Below, piece by piece: positions 1 through 9,113 of a stretch of 22,541 nucleotides of DNA. The notes beneath the pieces were generated by a model that was not told where the DNA came from, did no database searches, and saw only the letters and a list, made by a program, of their open reading frames with translations. Numbering within the stretch: position 1 is the stretch's first letter; the number at the start of each line of letters is the position of its first letter. The position numbers and the translations under genes are program-made. Source of the DNA: DASQUK01 sp046726215 (GTDB taxonomy: Bacteria > Actinomycetota > Acidimicrobiia > Acidimicrobiales > VFJN01); contig JBKPAA010000061.1 of assembly GCA_046726215.1 (NCBI GenBank), positions 1 through 22,541 on the forward strand. Reading direction: 5' to 3'.

Positions 1-431
1 CCCAACTCGCACGCGAGTTCGGCGCCTACGTCATCGGCACCGGACGCGCCGCCGACCGTCAGAAGACGCTCGACTTCGGCGCGCAGGAGTTCGTCGACCT
101 CGACAACGACGCCCTGGAAGACGTCGGCGAAGTCGACCTGGCTTTCGATGTCATCGGCGGCGACATCCAGAACCGGTCCGCGGGTCTGGTTCGAGCCGGA
201 GGAACACTGGTGACCGTCGTCGGGCCGCCCGAGGCGCGGCCTGCGGACGGCCTGGCGATCGACTTCGTTGTCGAGTCCGATCGCGCCCAACTGAGTGAGA
301 TCGTCCAGCGGGTGCGGGACGGACGACTGCGGACGAACATCGGCAACATCGCAACCCTCGACGACGCCGTTGCGGCCCTCAACCCGACCGAGCGACGCAA
401 GGGGAAGACGATCATCAGCGTTCGCCCATAA
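1..431 (+). CDS. Zinc-type alcohol dehydrogenase / quinone oxidoreductase, C-terminal part (5' truncated by window edge)
   Basis: The reading frame is open from the first complete codon at position 3 to a TAA at 429-431 and gives about 142 residues. It reads as the C-terminal half of an MDR-family NAD(P)-dependent oxidoreductase: the rest of the Rossmann fold (FGAYVIGTGRAADRQ, then DLAFDVIGGD and GGTLVTVVGPP), followed by the catalytic-domain tail with the typical ending 'RVRDGRLRTNIGNIATLDDAVAAL...GKTIISV'. Such quinone oxidoreductase-like enzymes usually lack the catalytic zinc, but the diagnostic N-terminal part lies outside the window, so substrate and zinc content cannot be judged. It is transcribed toward a strong hairpin 16 bp after its stop and does not appear to be linked to the hut genes downstream. 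Confidence 0.85.
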   Translation, partial: QLAREFGAYVIGTGRAADRQKTLDFGAQEFVDLDNDALEDVGEVDLAFDVIGGDIQNRSAGLVRAGGTLVTVVGPPEARPADGLAIDFVVESDRAQLSEIVQRVRDGRLRTNIGNIATLDDAVAALNPTERRKGKTIISVRP

Positions 432-447
432 GGACTCGCAGACAGCA

Positions 448-478
448 GAGACCCCCGTTACGACGTAACGGGGGTCTC
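448..478 (+). terminator. Strong hairpin after the dehydrogenase gene (probable terminator)
   Basis: A perfect 14-bp stem (448-461 paired with 465-478) closes a 3-nt loop and begins 16 bp after the dehydrogenase stop codon. No long T run follows, which is common in high-GC actinobacteria. The hairpin also contains the TAA stop (458-460, minus strand) of the recombinase remnant, so it may serve transcripts from both sides. Confidence 0.7.
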
Positions 479-612
479 GTCGTCCTGCTTGGCGAGGGCG
501 CGGGAGACACTGGAAGCACCAACGCCAAACGTGCGCGATCTGCGCGATGCTGTCGCCATCGGCGCGCATCCGCACTGCGGCCTGAGTTCGCTCGGGAGTC
601 ATCCGGACGGGT
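458..612 (-). pseudogene. Frameshifted C-terminal remnant of a resolvase/invertase-type recombinase (HTH domain)
   Basis: On the minus strand, one frame reads RPVRMTPERTQAAVRMRADG then DSIAQIA (about 612-538). A second frame continues as TFGVGASSVSRALAKQDD and ends ETPVTS with a TAA at 460-458. Joined, the two give a textbook serine-resolvase C-terminal helix-turn-helix (family pattern: RP..TPE, A..M...G.SI..IA..FGVG.SSV.RAL). The frames meet in a GCGC run at about 534-538, and restoring one lost GC dinucleotide would repair the reading frame. No catalytic resolvase domain is visible upstream; what precedes RPVRM does not resemble the family. I read it as a decayed fragment of a mobile element. 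That it is HTH-like is seen directly; the resolvase assignment comes from family knowledge. Confidence 0.6.
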
Positions 613-1004
613 CGCTCGCTGAGACCGTGGTATTCGACACCTGGCCACAGCGCTTGCAGGCGCTCGCTGCGCGGTGAGGCGCCCAGCGTCCAGCCGACCT
701 CCCCGGTGCGGTTGGGCGGCCGCCGTGGAGGGCCGCCAGGCCCGGAGCGGCGGGTAAGTCGGCCGCTGGCGCCAGCGCAGCCGGCGCCCTTGATCCAGTA
801 GAGGCGGATTCGGCAGTGGCGCCCCCGGCCTTCGGCCCTCTGCCCAAGCGACCTGCGACCCGGCGCGCTTGAGCCGAGGGTGCTGGCATGTCGCCCCGTG
901 TGCAAACGCTTTGCAAACCAACGGCCCGTGATCGAGCCGCACGTATCGATCTTGGATGGACGGCGCAAATCAGCGAATGCGCAGGTCAGACGCTTGTCCA
1001 GCAC
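613..1004. other. Non-coding stretch without recognisable gene
   Basis: About 390 bases between the recombinase remnant and the degenerate tRNA. Frames are open here on the minus strand only because the DNA is GC-rich; their translations are Arg/Pro/Ala-rich and match no family I know. A short GC-rich inverted repeat (715-721 with 731-737) and an 8-mer, GGTCAGAC, that recurs inside the tRNA-like sequence (984-991 and 1031-1038) are the only structures seen. Confidence 0.5.
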
Positions 1005-1088
1005 GGCCCGGCACGAGCTAGCACCGCCTCGGTCAGACTGTAAATCTGCCGGCGCACGCCTACCGTGGTTCGAATCCACGCCGGCCCA
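1005..1088 (+). tRNA. tRNA-Tyr(GTA)-like gene, 5' half degenerate (possible pseudo-tRNA or attachment-site scar)
   Basis: The 3' half is a clear tRNA-Tyr: anticodon loop CTGTAAA at 1038-1044 (anticodon GTA), a class II variable arm, and a perfect 5-bp T stem (1064-1068 with 1076-1080) around TTCGAAT. The 5' half is poor. The acceptor strand 1005-1011 pairs with 1081-1087 at only 6 of 7 positions. Position 8 is C rather than T. The 4-bp D stem (CGAG/CTCG) closes a 10-nt loop without the conserved GG, and the first anticodon-stem pair is T/C. No CCA is encoded (ACCC follows). It ends 24 bp before hutH. Either it is a divergent but working tRNA, or only the 3' half is original, as after recombination at a tRNA gene. 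Confidence 0.5.
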
Positions 1089-1112
1089 CCCGCACGTCGT
1101 ACCGTCACTGCG

Positions 1113-2674
1113 GTGGACACGCACGACGTCGTCGCCATCGGACCCGCGCCGCTCACCGCCGCCGAGGTCGTTGCCGTCGCTCGCGGCGGCGCCCAGGTCG
1201 CAGTGGGCGACGAGTCCCGCCGGGCGATCGAGCGGGCGCGTGCCACCGTCGACGAGCTGGTGGCCCAGGAGACGCCGGTCTACGGGTTGTCCACCGGGTT
1301 CGGCGCCCTCGCCGTCCGCCACATCCCCGTCGACCGGCGGGTGGCGCTGCAGCGGTCGCTGATCCGCTCCCACGCCGCCGGCCTCGGCCCGCCGGTGGAG
1401 GACGAGGTGGTGCGGGCGATGATGCTCCTCCGCACCCGGACGCTGGCGCAGGGACTCTCCGGGGTGCGTCCCGCCGTGGTGGACCTCCTGGTGGCGCTGC
1501 TGAACCACGGGATCACCCCGGTCGTGCCCGAGCACGGGTCGCTCGGCTGCAGCGGTGACCTCGCCCCCCTGGCCCACGTTGCCCTGGCGCTGATGGGGGA
1601 GGGCGAGGCGCGGCTCGCCGGTGAGGCGTCGAGCGACGGCACCGGCGGCACCGTCCCGGCGGAGCGGGCGCTGGCGGACGCCGGGCTGCAACCGTTGGAG
1701 CTGGCCGCCAAGGAGGGGCTGGCGCTGGTCAACGGCACGGACGGGATGCTGGGCATGCTGGTCCTCGCCTGCCACGACCTGTCGCGCCTGCTGCCCGCCG
1801 CGGACCTCACCGCCGCCATGAGCGTCGAGGCCGCGCTGGGCACCGACCGGGTGTTCTCGGGCGACCTGGCGCGCTTGCGGCCGCATCCCGGCCTGGCGAC
1901 CAGCGCCGCCAACATGGCCCGGCTGTTGGCCGGCTCGGAGATCGTGGCGTCCCACCGCCGCGGGGACCCCCGGGTCCAGGACGCGTACTCGCTGCGGTGC
2001 GCACCCCAGGTTGCGGGAGCGGCGCGCGACACCCTGGCCCACGTCGTGACCGTGGCCGACCGCGAGCTGGGGGCGGTCATCGACAACCCGGTGGTGCTGC
2101 CGGACCGGCGGGTCGAGTCCAACGGCAACTTCCACGGCGCGCCGCTGGGCTACGCCTGCGACTTCCTCGCCATCGTCGCCGCCGACCTCGGGGCGATGGC
2201 CGAGCGCCGGTTGGATCGGCTGCTCGACCCCGCGCGGTCACACGGACTGCCCCCCTTCCTGGCCGCCGATCCCGGCGTCGACTCCGGGATGATGATCGCC
2301 CAGTACACCGCCGCCGCCCTGGTGGCCGAGAGCCGGCGCCTGGCCGTCCCCGCCAGCGCCGACTCGATCCCAACGTCGGCGATGCAGGAGGACCACGTGT
2401 CCATGGGATGGGCGGCCGCCCGCAAGCTGCGGACGGCACTCGCCAACCTGGCCCGGATCCTCGCGGTGGAGCTGCTGGTGGCGGCCCGGGCGCTCGACTT
2501 CCGCCGGCCGCTGCGGCCGGCGCCGGCGACCGCTGCGGTCGTGGCCCTGGTGCGCCGGGAGGTCGACGGGCCGGGGCCCGATCGGTTCGTGGCGCCCGAG
2601 CTGGCGGCGGCAGAACGGCTGATTCGCGATGGGGCCGCCGTGGCCGCCGCCGAGCAGGAGACGGGGGCGCTGCC

Positions 2675-2678
<4 letters not shown>
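1113..2678 (+). CDS. hutH: Histidine ammonia-lyase (histidase)
   Basis: Cytosolic enzyme that deaminates L-histidine to trans-urocanate and ammonia, the first step of histidine utilisation. The 521-residue product matches the usual family length of about 510. It shows the N-terminal YGLSTGFG with the catalytic Tyr at about residue 57. The MIO-forming tripeptide lies in GSLGCSGDLAPLAH as Cys146-Ser147-Gly148. The variant CSG, rather than the common ASG, is allowed by the family signature. Other family blocks are NGTDGM, QDAYSLRCAPQV, ESNGNFHGAPLG and the C-terminal SADSIPTSAMQEDHVSMG. GTG 1113 is the first in-frame start after the tRNA-like gene; the open frame continues upstream into that RNA. 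No clear ribosome binding site is seen. The stop overlaps hutU (GTGA), so the two are probably translationally coupled. Confidence 0.97.
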
Positions 2679-4353
<1,675 letters not shown>

Positions 4354-4357
<4 letters not shown>

Positions 4358-5727
4358 CCACCTGGTTCGCCGACCTCGCCTGGCTCGGCGGCGGGGGATT
4401 GGACTCGGGGGTGGTGCTTGAGGACGACGGCGACGGGCGGCTGGCCCGCGTGGCGAGCGCTCAGGACTCGCCCGCCGGCGCCGTCCACCTGGCCGGGATC
4501 GTGGTCCCCGGCCTGGCCAACGCCCACTCGCACGCGTTCCAGCGGGCGCTGCGGGGGCGGGCGCAGGCGGGTGCCGGGGACTTCTTGCGCTGGCGTGACC
4601 GCATGTACGCGCTCGCCGCCGTCCTCGACCCGGACGACCTGTTCGAGCTGGCCCGGGCGACCTACGCCGAGATGGCCCTGGCCGGCATCACCGCGGTCGG
4701 CGAGTTCCACTACCTCCACCACCGGCCCGACGGTCGGCCGTACGGCGATCCCAACGTCATGGGTGGCGCGCTGGTGGCGGCTGCGGCCGAGGCTGGCGTC
4801 CGGCTCACCCTCCTCGATGCCTGCTACCTGCGGCCTGGCTTCCGTGGCGGCTCGTCGCTCGCGGGTGCCCAGGTGCGGTTCACCGATGGCGACGTCGAGC
4901 GTTGGGTGGATCGGGTTGAGGCCCTGGCGGGGCTGTCGGGGAGCGGCTGGCGCCTGGGGGCGGCGGTCCACAGCGTCCGGGCGGTGGACGAGCGGTCGAT
5001 GGGTGTGGTGGCCGACTGGGCCGCCCGCCGCGGTGCGCCCCTCCACGTGCACCTGTCCGAGCAGCCGGCCGAGAACGAGGAGGCGCTGGCCGCCACCCGC
5101 CGCACACCCACCGCCCTGGCGGAGGGCGCCGGCGTCCTCGGTCCCGGAGCCGTCGCCATCCATGCCACCCACCTGACCGACGGCGACGTGAAGGCGCTCG
5201 GCGCCACCGGCACGGGCGTGTGCCTGTGCCCGTCGACCGAGCGCGACCTCGGCGATGGCGTCGGGCCCGCCTCCCGCCTGGTGGCGGCCGGCTGCCCGTT
5301 GTCGCTGGGGAGCGACAGCAACGCGGTGGTCGATCTCCTCGAGGAGGCCCGGCTGGTCGAGCTCCACGAGCGCCTGGCGAGCCGCCGGCGGGGCGGGCAT
5401 TCGGCGACCGCGTTGCTCGAGGCCGCCGCGGCCGGGGGCTACCGGGCCCTGGGCTGGTCCGGCGACGGCGATGTACGGGCGGGGGTGCTGGCCGTCGGGG
5501 CACCGGCCGACCTCGTGACCCTCGATCCCGGCTCGGTGCGCCTCGCCGGGCTCGACCCGGGCGAGGGCGTCGCCGGCGTGGTCTTCGCCGGCATCGCGTC
5601 GGATGTCACGGACGTCGTCGTGGGGGGCCGGACGATCGTGCGCGACCGCGCCCACGTAACGATCCCCGACGTCGCCCGTGACCTGCACCGGGCGATCGCG
5701 TCGGCGTGGTCGCGGGTGTCGCCATGA
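4354..5727 (+). CDS. hutF: Formimidoylglutamate deiminase
   Basis: Amidohydrolase-superfamily metalloenzyme that deiminates N-formimino-L-glutamate to N-formyl-L-glutamate plus ammonia. Its presence shows that the five-step (HutF/HutG) branch is used rather than the one-step HutG formiminase branch. The 457-residue protein carries the metal ligands H58 and H60 (NAHSHAFQR), the family-typical DFLRWRDRMY and GEFHYLHH (H119 area), VHSVRAV (H206), HVHLSEQPAENEEAL (H231/H233), IHATHLT (H270/H273) and the catalytic Asp in GSDSNAVVDLLEE (D321). These separate HutF from HutI and from guanine/chlorohydrolase relatives. It starts at a GTG inside the hutU stop (GTGA). It is followed not by immediate overlap with hutI but by a 118-bp gap holding an inverted-repeat element. 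Confidence 0.95.
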
Positions 5728-5730
5728 CGC

Positions 5731-5825
5731 GAGGCAATAGGGCCCGCTCCCGACGCCTCGAGGCAATGCCGTCCGGGGGCCGGCCACCCATGCCTCGAGA
5801 GCGTGGGGCCGGACGCCATTGCCTC
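5731..5825. repeat. Dispersed intergenic inverted-repeat element, copy 1 (GAGGCAAT family)
   Basis: Ninety-five bases filling the hutF-hutI gap. It contains GAGGCAAT at offsets 1 and 30, ATGCCTC at offset 60 and ATTGCCTC at offset 88. Positions 5760-5776 and 5809-5825 form a 17-bp inverted repeat with a single mismatch, enclosing a 32-nt loop. CTCGAGG at offset 27 and the motif spacing match the second copy at 20950-21043. The element interrupts an otherwise overlap-coupled operon and could form an RNA hairpin that modulates hutI expression; that role is inference. Confidence 0.8.
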
Positions 5826-5845
5826 ACGAAGCGGGCGGCGCACCC

Positions 5846-7075
5846 GTGAACGAGTGGGACCTCCTGGTGGTGAACGCCGCCCTCGCCACCATGGACCCCG
5901 CCCGACCGGGCCCCTACGGGCTGATCCTCGACGGGGCCATCGGCGTCCGCGACGGGCGCCTGGCGTGGATCGGCGCGGTCGCCGATCTGCCACCGGGCGG
6001 CTCCGCCTCTGACACCGTCGACGCCGCGGGCGCCCTCGTGACCCCGGGACTGGTCGACTGCCACACGCACCTGGTGTTCGGCGGCAACAGGGTGGCGGAG
6101 TTCGAGTCCCGGCTGTCGGGCGCCAGCTACGAGGAGCTGGCCCGCCAGGGCGGCGGCATCGCTTCCACCGTCGCCGCCACCCGGGCCACCGGCGAGGACG
6201 ACCTGGTGCGGGCCGCAACCCGCCGGGCGGAGCAGCTGCTGAGCGACGGCGTGACCACCCTCGAGGTCAAGTCGGGCTACGGGCTCGACCTGGAGACCGA
6301 GCGGCGGATGCTGGCGGCGGCCCGCCGCATCGGCGACCGGCTCCCCATGCGGGTGTGCACCACGTTCCTCGGCGCACACACGGTGCCGGCCGAGTACCGG
6401 GGCCGCCCGGATGCGTACGTCGATCTGGTGTGCGAGGACATGGTTCCGGCGGTGGCGGCGGCGGGGCTGGCCGATGCGGTCGACGCGTTCTGCGAGCGCA
6501 TCGCGTTCTCGTCCGAGCAAGTGGCACGGGTGTTCGAGGCCGCGCGCCGGCATGGCCTGGCGGTCAAGCTCCACGCCGACCAGCTCTCCGACGGCGGCGG
6601 GGCGGCCCTGGCGGCGTCGTTCCACGCCCTGTCCGCGGACCACCTCGAGCACGCGTCGCCGCGCGGCGTCCGGGCACTGGCGGCCGCCGGCACCGTCGCC
6701 GTTCTGCTGCCGGGCGCCACCCACACGCTCGGCGAGGTCGCCCGGCCGCCCGTGACGGGCTTGCGGTCGGCGGCGGTGCCGATGGCGGTGGCCACAGACG
6801 GCAACCCGGGTACGTCGCCGCTGCTGTCGCTGCGGCTGGCGGCCAACCTGGCCTGCACGCTGCTGGGCCTCACCCCGGCGGAGGCGCTCGCCGGCATCAC
6901 CCGCACCGCCGCTCGGGCCCTGGGGCTGGCGGGAACGGCCGGGGTCCTGGCGACCGGCGCCGTCGCCGACCTGGTGGTGTGGGACGCCGAGCAACCGGCC
7001 GAGCTGGTCTACTGGATCGGTGGCCGGCTGGCCCGGTCCGTGATCGTCGCCGGCGAGGTCGTCCGGATCCCCTGA
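5846..7075 (+). CDS. hutI: Imidazolonepropionase
   Basis: Metal-dependent amidohydrolase opening 4-imidazolone-5-propionate to N-formimino-L-glutamate; third step, feeding HutF. With start GTG 5846 the product has 409 residues, close to the family norm of about 400-410. It has the metal pair H73/H75 in LVDCHTHLVFGGNR, EFESRLSGASYEELA, TTLEVKSGYGLDLETE, TTFLGAHTVPAEY (H178), KLHADQLSDGGGAALA (H243), ADHLEHAS (H266) and VATDGNPGTSP (D318). An in-frame TTG at 5819 would start within the repeat element and add nine unsupported residues, so GTG 5846 is preferred. HutI acts before HutF in the pathway although it is encoded last. The stop lies only 6 bp from the convergent MFS gene. Confidence 0.96.
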   Translation: MNEWDLLVVNAALATMDPARPGPYGLILDGAIGVRDGRLAWIGAVADLPPGGSASDTVDAAGALVTPGLVDCHTHLVFGGNRVAEFESRLSGASYEELARQGGGIASTVAATRATGEDDLVRAATRRAEQLLSDGVTTLEVKSGYGLDLETERRMLAAARRIGDRLPMRVCTTFLGAHTVPAEYRGRPDAYVDLVCEDMVPAVAAAGLADAVDAFCERIAFSSEQVARVFEAARRHGLAVKLHADQLSDGGGAALAASFHALSADHLEHASPRGVRALAAAGTVAVLLPGATHTLGEVARPPVTGLRSAAVPMAVATDGNPGTSPLLSLRLAANLACTLLGLTPAEALAGITRTAARALGLAGTAGVLATGAVADLVVWDAEQPAELVYWIGGRLARSVIVAGEVVRIP

Positions 7076-7081
7076 CGTCCA

Positions 7082-8251
7082 CTAGCTGCCCGAACGCGCC
7101 GTTGACCCCGATGGGACGACGCAGGCCCGGGGACCGCGGTCCCGCCGGTTGACGATGGCGAACACGACGGCCATCGCCAGGTAGAGCAGCAGGGCCTGGG
7201 TGACCCCGGCGGTGTCGGCCAGCACCCCTGCGACCAGCGGGACCAGGACCGCGACCTGCCCCACCGCCGACACGACGGCGGAGGTCGCGCCCGCCTGGCC
7301 CGGGCGCAGCGTCAGGATGCGTGCCTCCAGCGAGATCCAGGCCAGGTTCACCGCCGCCCCCACGCCGGCGGCCCCGAGGGCGGCCACGATCGGATGGGGC
7401 GCCAGCACGATGGCACCGACACCGCCCACGAGCAGGGCGGCGATGGCGGAAGGCGTGATCTCCGCCCGCTCGGCCCGTGACGCCCAGGCGGCGGCCGCCA
7501 CGCCACCCGCGAGCCCCACCCCGGCCGTGAGGGCGGCCATCCCGGCCGGCTGGCCGCGGGCGGCGACGAGGTAGGCGATGGCGAAGGCCAGGAACGGCTC
7601 GTCGAACACGTCTACCAGCGCCGACAGGAGTCCCAGGCGGAAGACACGCACGTCACGGAGCAATGCGACCACCTCGCCGCCGCGCGGCACGCCGTCCTCG
7701 GAGGCCGCAGGCGGGCGACTCGGGCCGGGCAAGGGCTGGCAGGCCAGGAGCAGGGCGTAGCCCGCCATCCCCAGCCCCGCGGCCACGAACGCCCCCCGCC
7801 AGCCCAGGCCCGTCGTCAGGCACACCCCCAGGAGCGCCGGGCCGGCCAGGTCGCCGACCGTCGCCAACAGGGTGCCACGGGCGACGGCCAGCTCGATCTT
7901 GTCGCCCGCCACGTCGACCAGCGCCACGTCGGTGGCGCGGACCATGGCATCGCCGGCTAAGCCCATCACCGCGATCGCGACCACCAGCATCGGAAAGCTC
8001 GTGCCGGCGGCGAACAGCAACAGGCCGGCCGCATATCCGAGTGCGCCGCCGGCGGCGATGAGCCTGCGGCTGTGGCGGTCGGCCAGCACGCCGAACACGC
8101 CCCCCGCCACGCCTATGCCGGGATACAGGGCCAGGAGCGCGGCGCCCCGGGCGTAGCTCAGGTCGAGATCGCGGCGCAGCGGCTCCAGCGAGCCGAAGGG
8201 AAGGAAAGCGACCGTCTCGTCGGCGAGCCCGGCGACGAGCAGCGACACCAC
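7082..8251 (-). CDS. MFS transporter
   Basis: A 389-residue very hydrophobic protein of the major facilitator superfamily, in the inner membrane. About twelve hydrophobic segments can be traced in two halves, separated by a polar loop near residues 177-195 (PGPSRPPAASEDGVPRGGEV). The loop after the second segment reads GVFGVLADRHSRRL, matching the MFS motif A (G-x-x-x-D-R-x-x-R-R). Substrate is unknown; position tail to tail with hutI is not proof of histidine transport, since transcription is opposite. GTG 8251 is the first possible start after an in-frame stop; a second GTG follows directly. It is divergent from the SDR gene across about 115 bp, which must hold promoters for both. Confidence 0.85.
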   Translation of the reverse strand: MVSLLVAGLADETVAFLPFGSLEPLRRDLDLSYARGAALLALYPGIGVAGGVFGVLADRHSRRLIAAGGALGYAAGLLLFAAGTSFPMLVVAIAVMGLAGDAMVRATDVALVDVAGDKIELAVARGTLLATVGDLAGPALLGVCLTTGLGWRGAFVAAGLGMAGYALLLACQPLPGPSRPPAASEDGVPRGGEVVALLRDVRVFRLGLLSALVDVFDEPFLAFAIAYLVAARGQPAGMAALTAGVGLAGGVAAAAWASRAERAEITPSAIAALLVGGVGAIVLAPHPIVAALGAAGVGAAVNLAWISLEARILTLRPGQAGATSAVVSAVGQVAVLVPLVAGVLADTAGVTQALLLYLAMAVVFAIVNRRDRGPRACVVPSGSTARSGS

Positions 8252-8366
8252 CAGCGTCGGTGGCGCCGCGGTTGCGATCTGGCTAGTTCACCATCGGAGG
8301 CGCGAGCGCACGGGGAGGAGGGTAGCGGCCCAGGCCCGGCGCGCAGCGATCGATTATGAAGAGGTC

Positions 8367-9113
8367 ATGATCGTGTTGGTGACGGGCGGGACTCGCGGGC
8401 TGGGTTTCGGCCTCAGCGAGGCGTTCCTGGCCGAGGGTCACGATGTCGTCGTGTGCGGCCGGTCCGAGCCCGACAGGCTGCCCGCGGCGACCACCGGCGA
8501 CCGGGCGGCGGCCTTCGTTGCGGCCGACGTGCGGGACCCAGGCCAGGTCGAGGCGCTGGTCCGGGGCGTCGTCGACCGCCATGGTCGTCTCGATGTCCTG
8601 ATCAACAACGCCGGGGGGTCGCCGCCCGCCGACGCGGCCACGGCGTCCCCGCGGTTCGTGGCCGCCATCATCACGCTCAACCTGGTGGCCCCCTTCGTCG
8701 CCGCCCAACGCGCCAACGAGGTGATGCAGAAGCAACCCGAAGGCGGCTCGATCATCAACATCTCGTCGCTGTGCGGCCTGCGACCATCCCCCGGCACCGC
8801 CGCCTATGGCGCCGCCAAGGCGGGGCTGATCAACCTCACCGAGAGCCTGGCCGTCGAGTTCGCCCCCAAGGTCCGCGTGAACTGCGTTACGGCCGGTGCC
8901 CTGGAGACCGACGAGCTGCACAAGGCCTACGGCGGCGACGCCTACTTCGAGGCGGTGGCGGCCACGGTGCCGTTGGGGCGGATGGGCCGGCCGCCCGACG
9001 TGGCCAAGGCCTGCCTCTTCCTGGCGTCGGAGGCGGCGTCCTTCATCACCGGCGCCAATCTGTTGGTGCACGGCGGCGGCGACGATCCGCCGCCGGTGAC
9101 CGGCGCCGGGTGA
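8367..9113 (+). CDS. SDR-family NAD(P)-dependent oxidoreductase
   Basis: Classical short-chain dehydrogenase/reductase of 248 residues. It shows the cofactor motif TGGTRGLGFGL near residues 6-16, the acidic DVR site after strand 3, the structural NNAG (about 87-90), and the catalytic Ser (ISSLCG) with Tyr-x3-Lys in AAYGAAKAG. The tail VTAGALETDEL...PLGRMGRPPDVAKACLFLAS...FITGANLLVHGG is typical of the FabG/SDR_c group. Substrate cannot be read from sequence. ATG 8367 lies 2-3 bases after a GAAGAGG box, a tight spacing; the next in-frame starts are GTGs just downstream. The stop overlaps the FAD oxidoreductase start (GTGA), implying joint expression and possibly a two-step oxidation. Confidence 0.9.
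   Translation: MIVLVTGGTRGLGFGLSEAFLAEGHDVVVCGRSEPDRLPAATTGDRAAAFVAADVRDPGQVEALVRGVVDRHGRLDVLINNAGGSPPADAATASPRFVAAIITLNLVAPFVAAQRANEVMQKQPEGGSIINISSLCGLRPSPGTAAYGAAKAGLINLTESLAVEFAPKVRVNCVTAGALETDELHKAYGGDAYFEAVAATVPLGRMGRPPDVAKACLFLASEAASFITGANLLVHGGGDDPPPVTGAG

Noticed and set aside
415..942. Long minus-strand open frames across the region before the tRNA-like gene
   Set aside because: Products are Arg/Pro-rich without family features; only the frameshifted HTH piece in the other two frames is meaningful.
5819..5845. TTG start for hutI
   Set aside because: It would begin inside the repeat element and add residues unlike any imidazolonepropionase N-terminus.
7082..8251. MFS gene as a histidine/urocanate transporter of the hut operon
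   Set aside because: It is encoded on the opposite strand with its own promoter region, and nothing in the sequence indicates the substrate.
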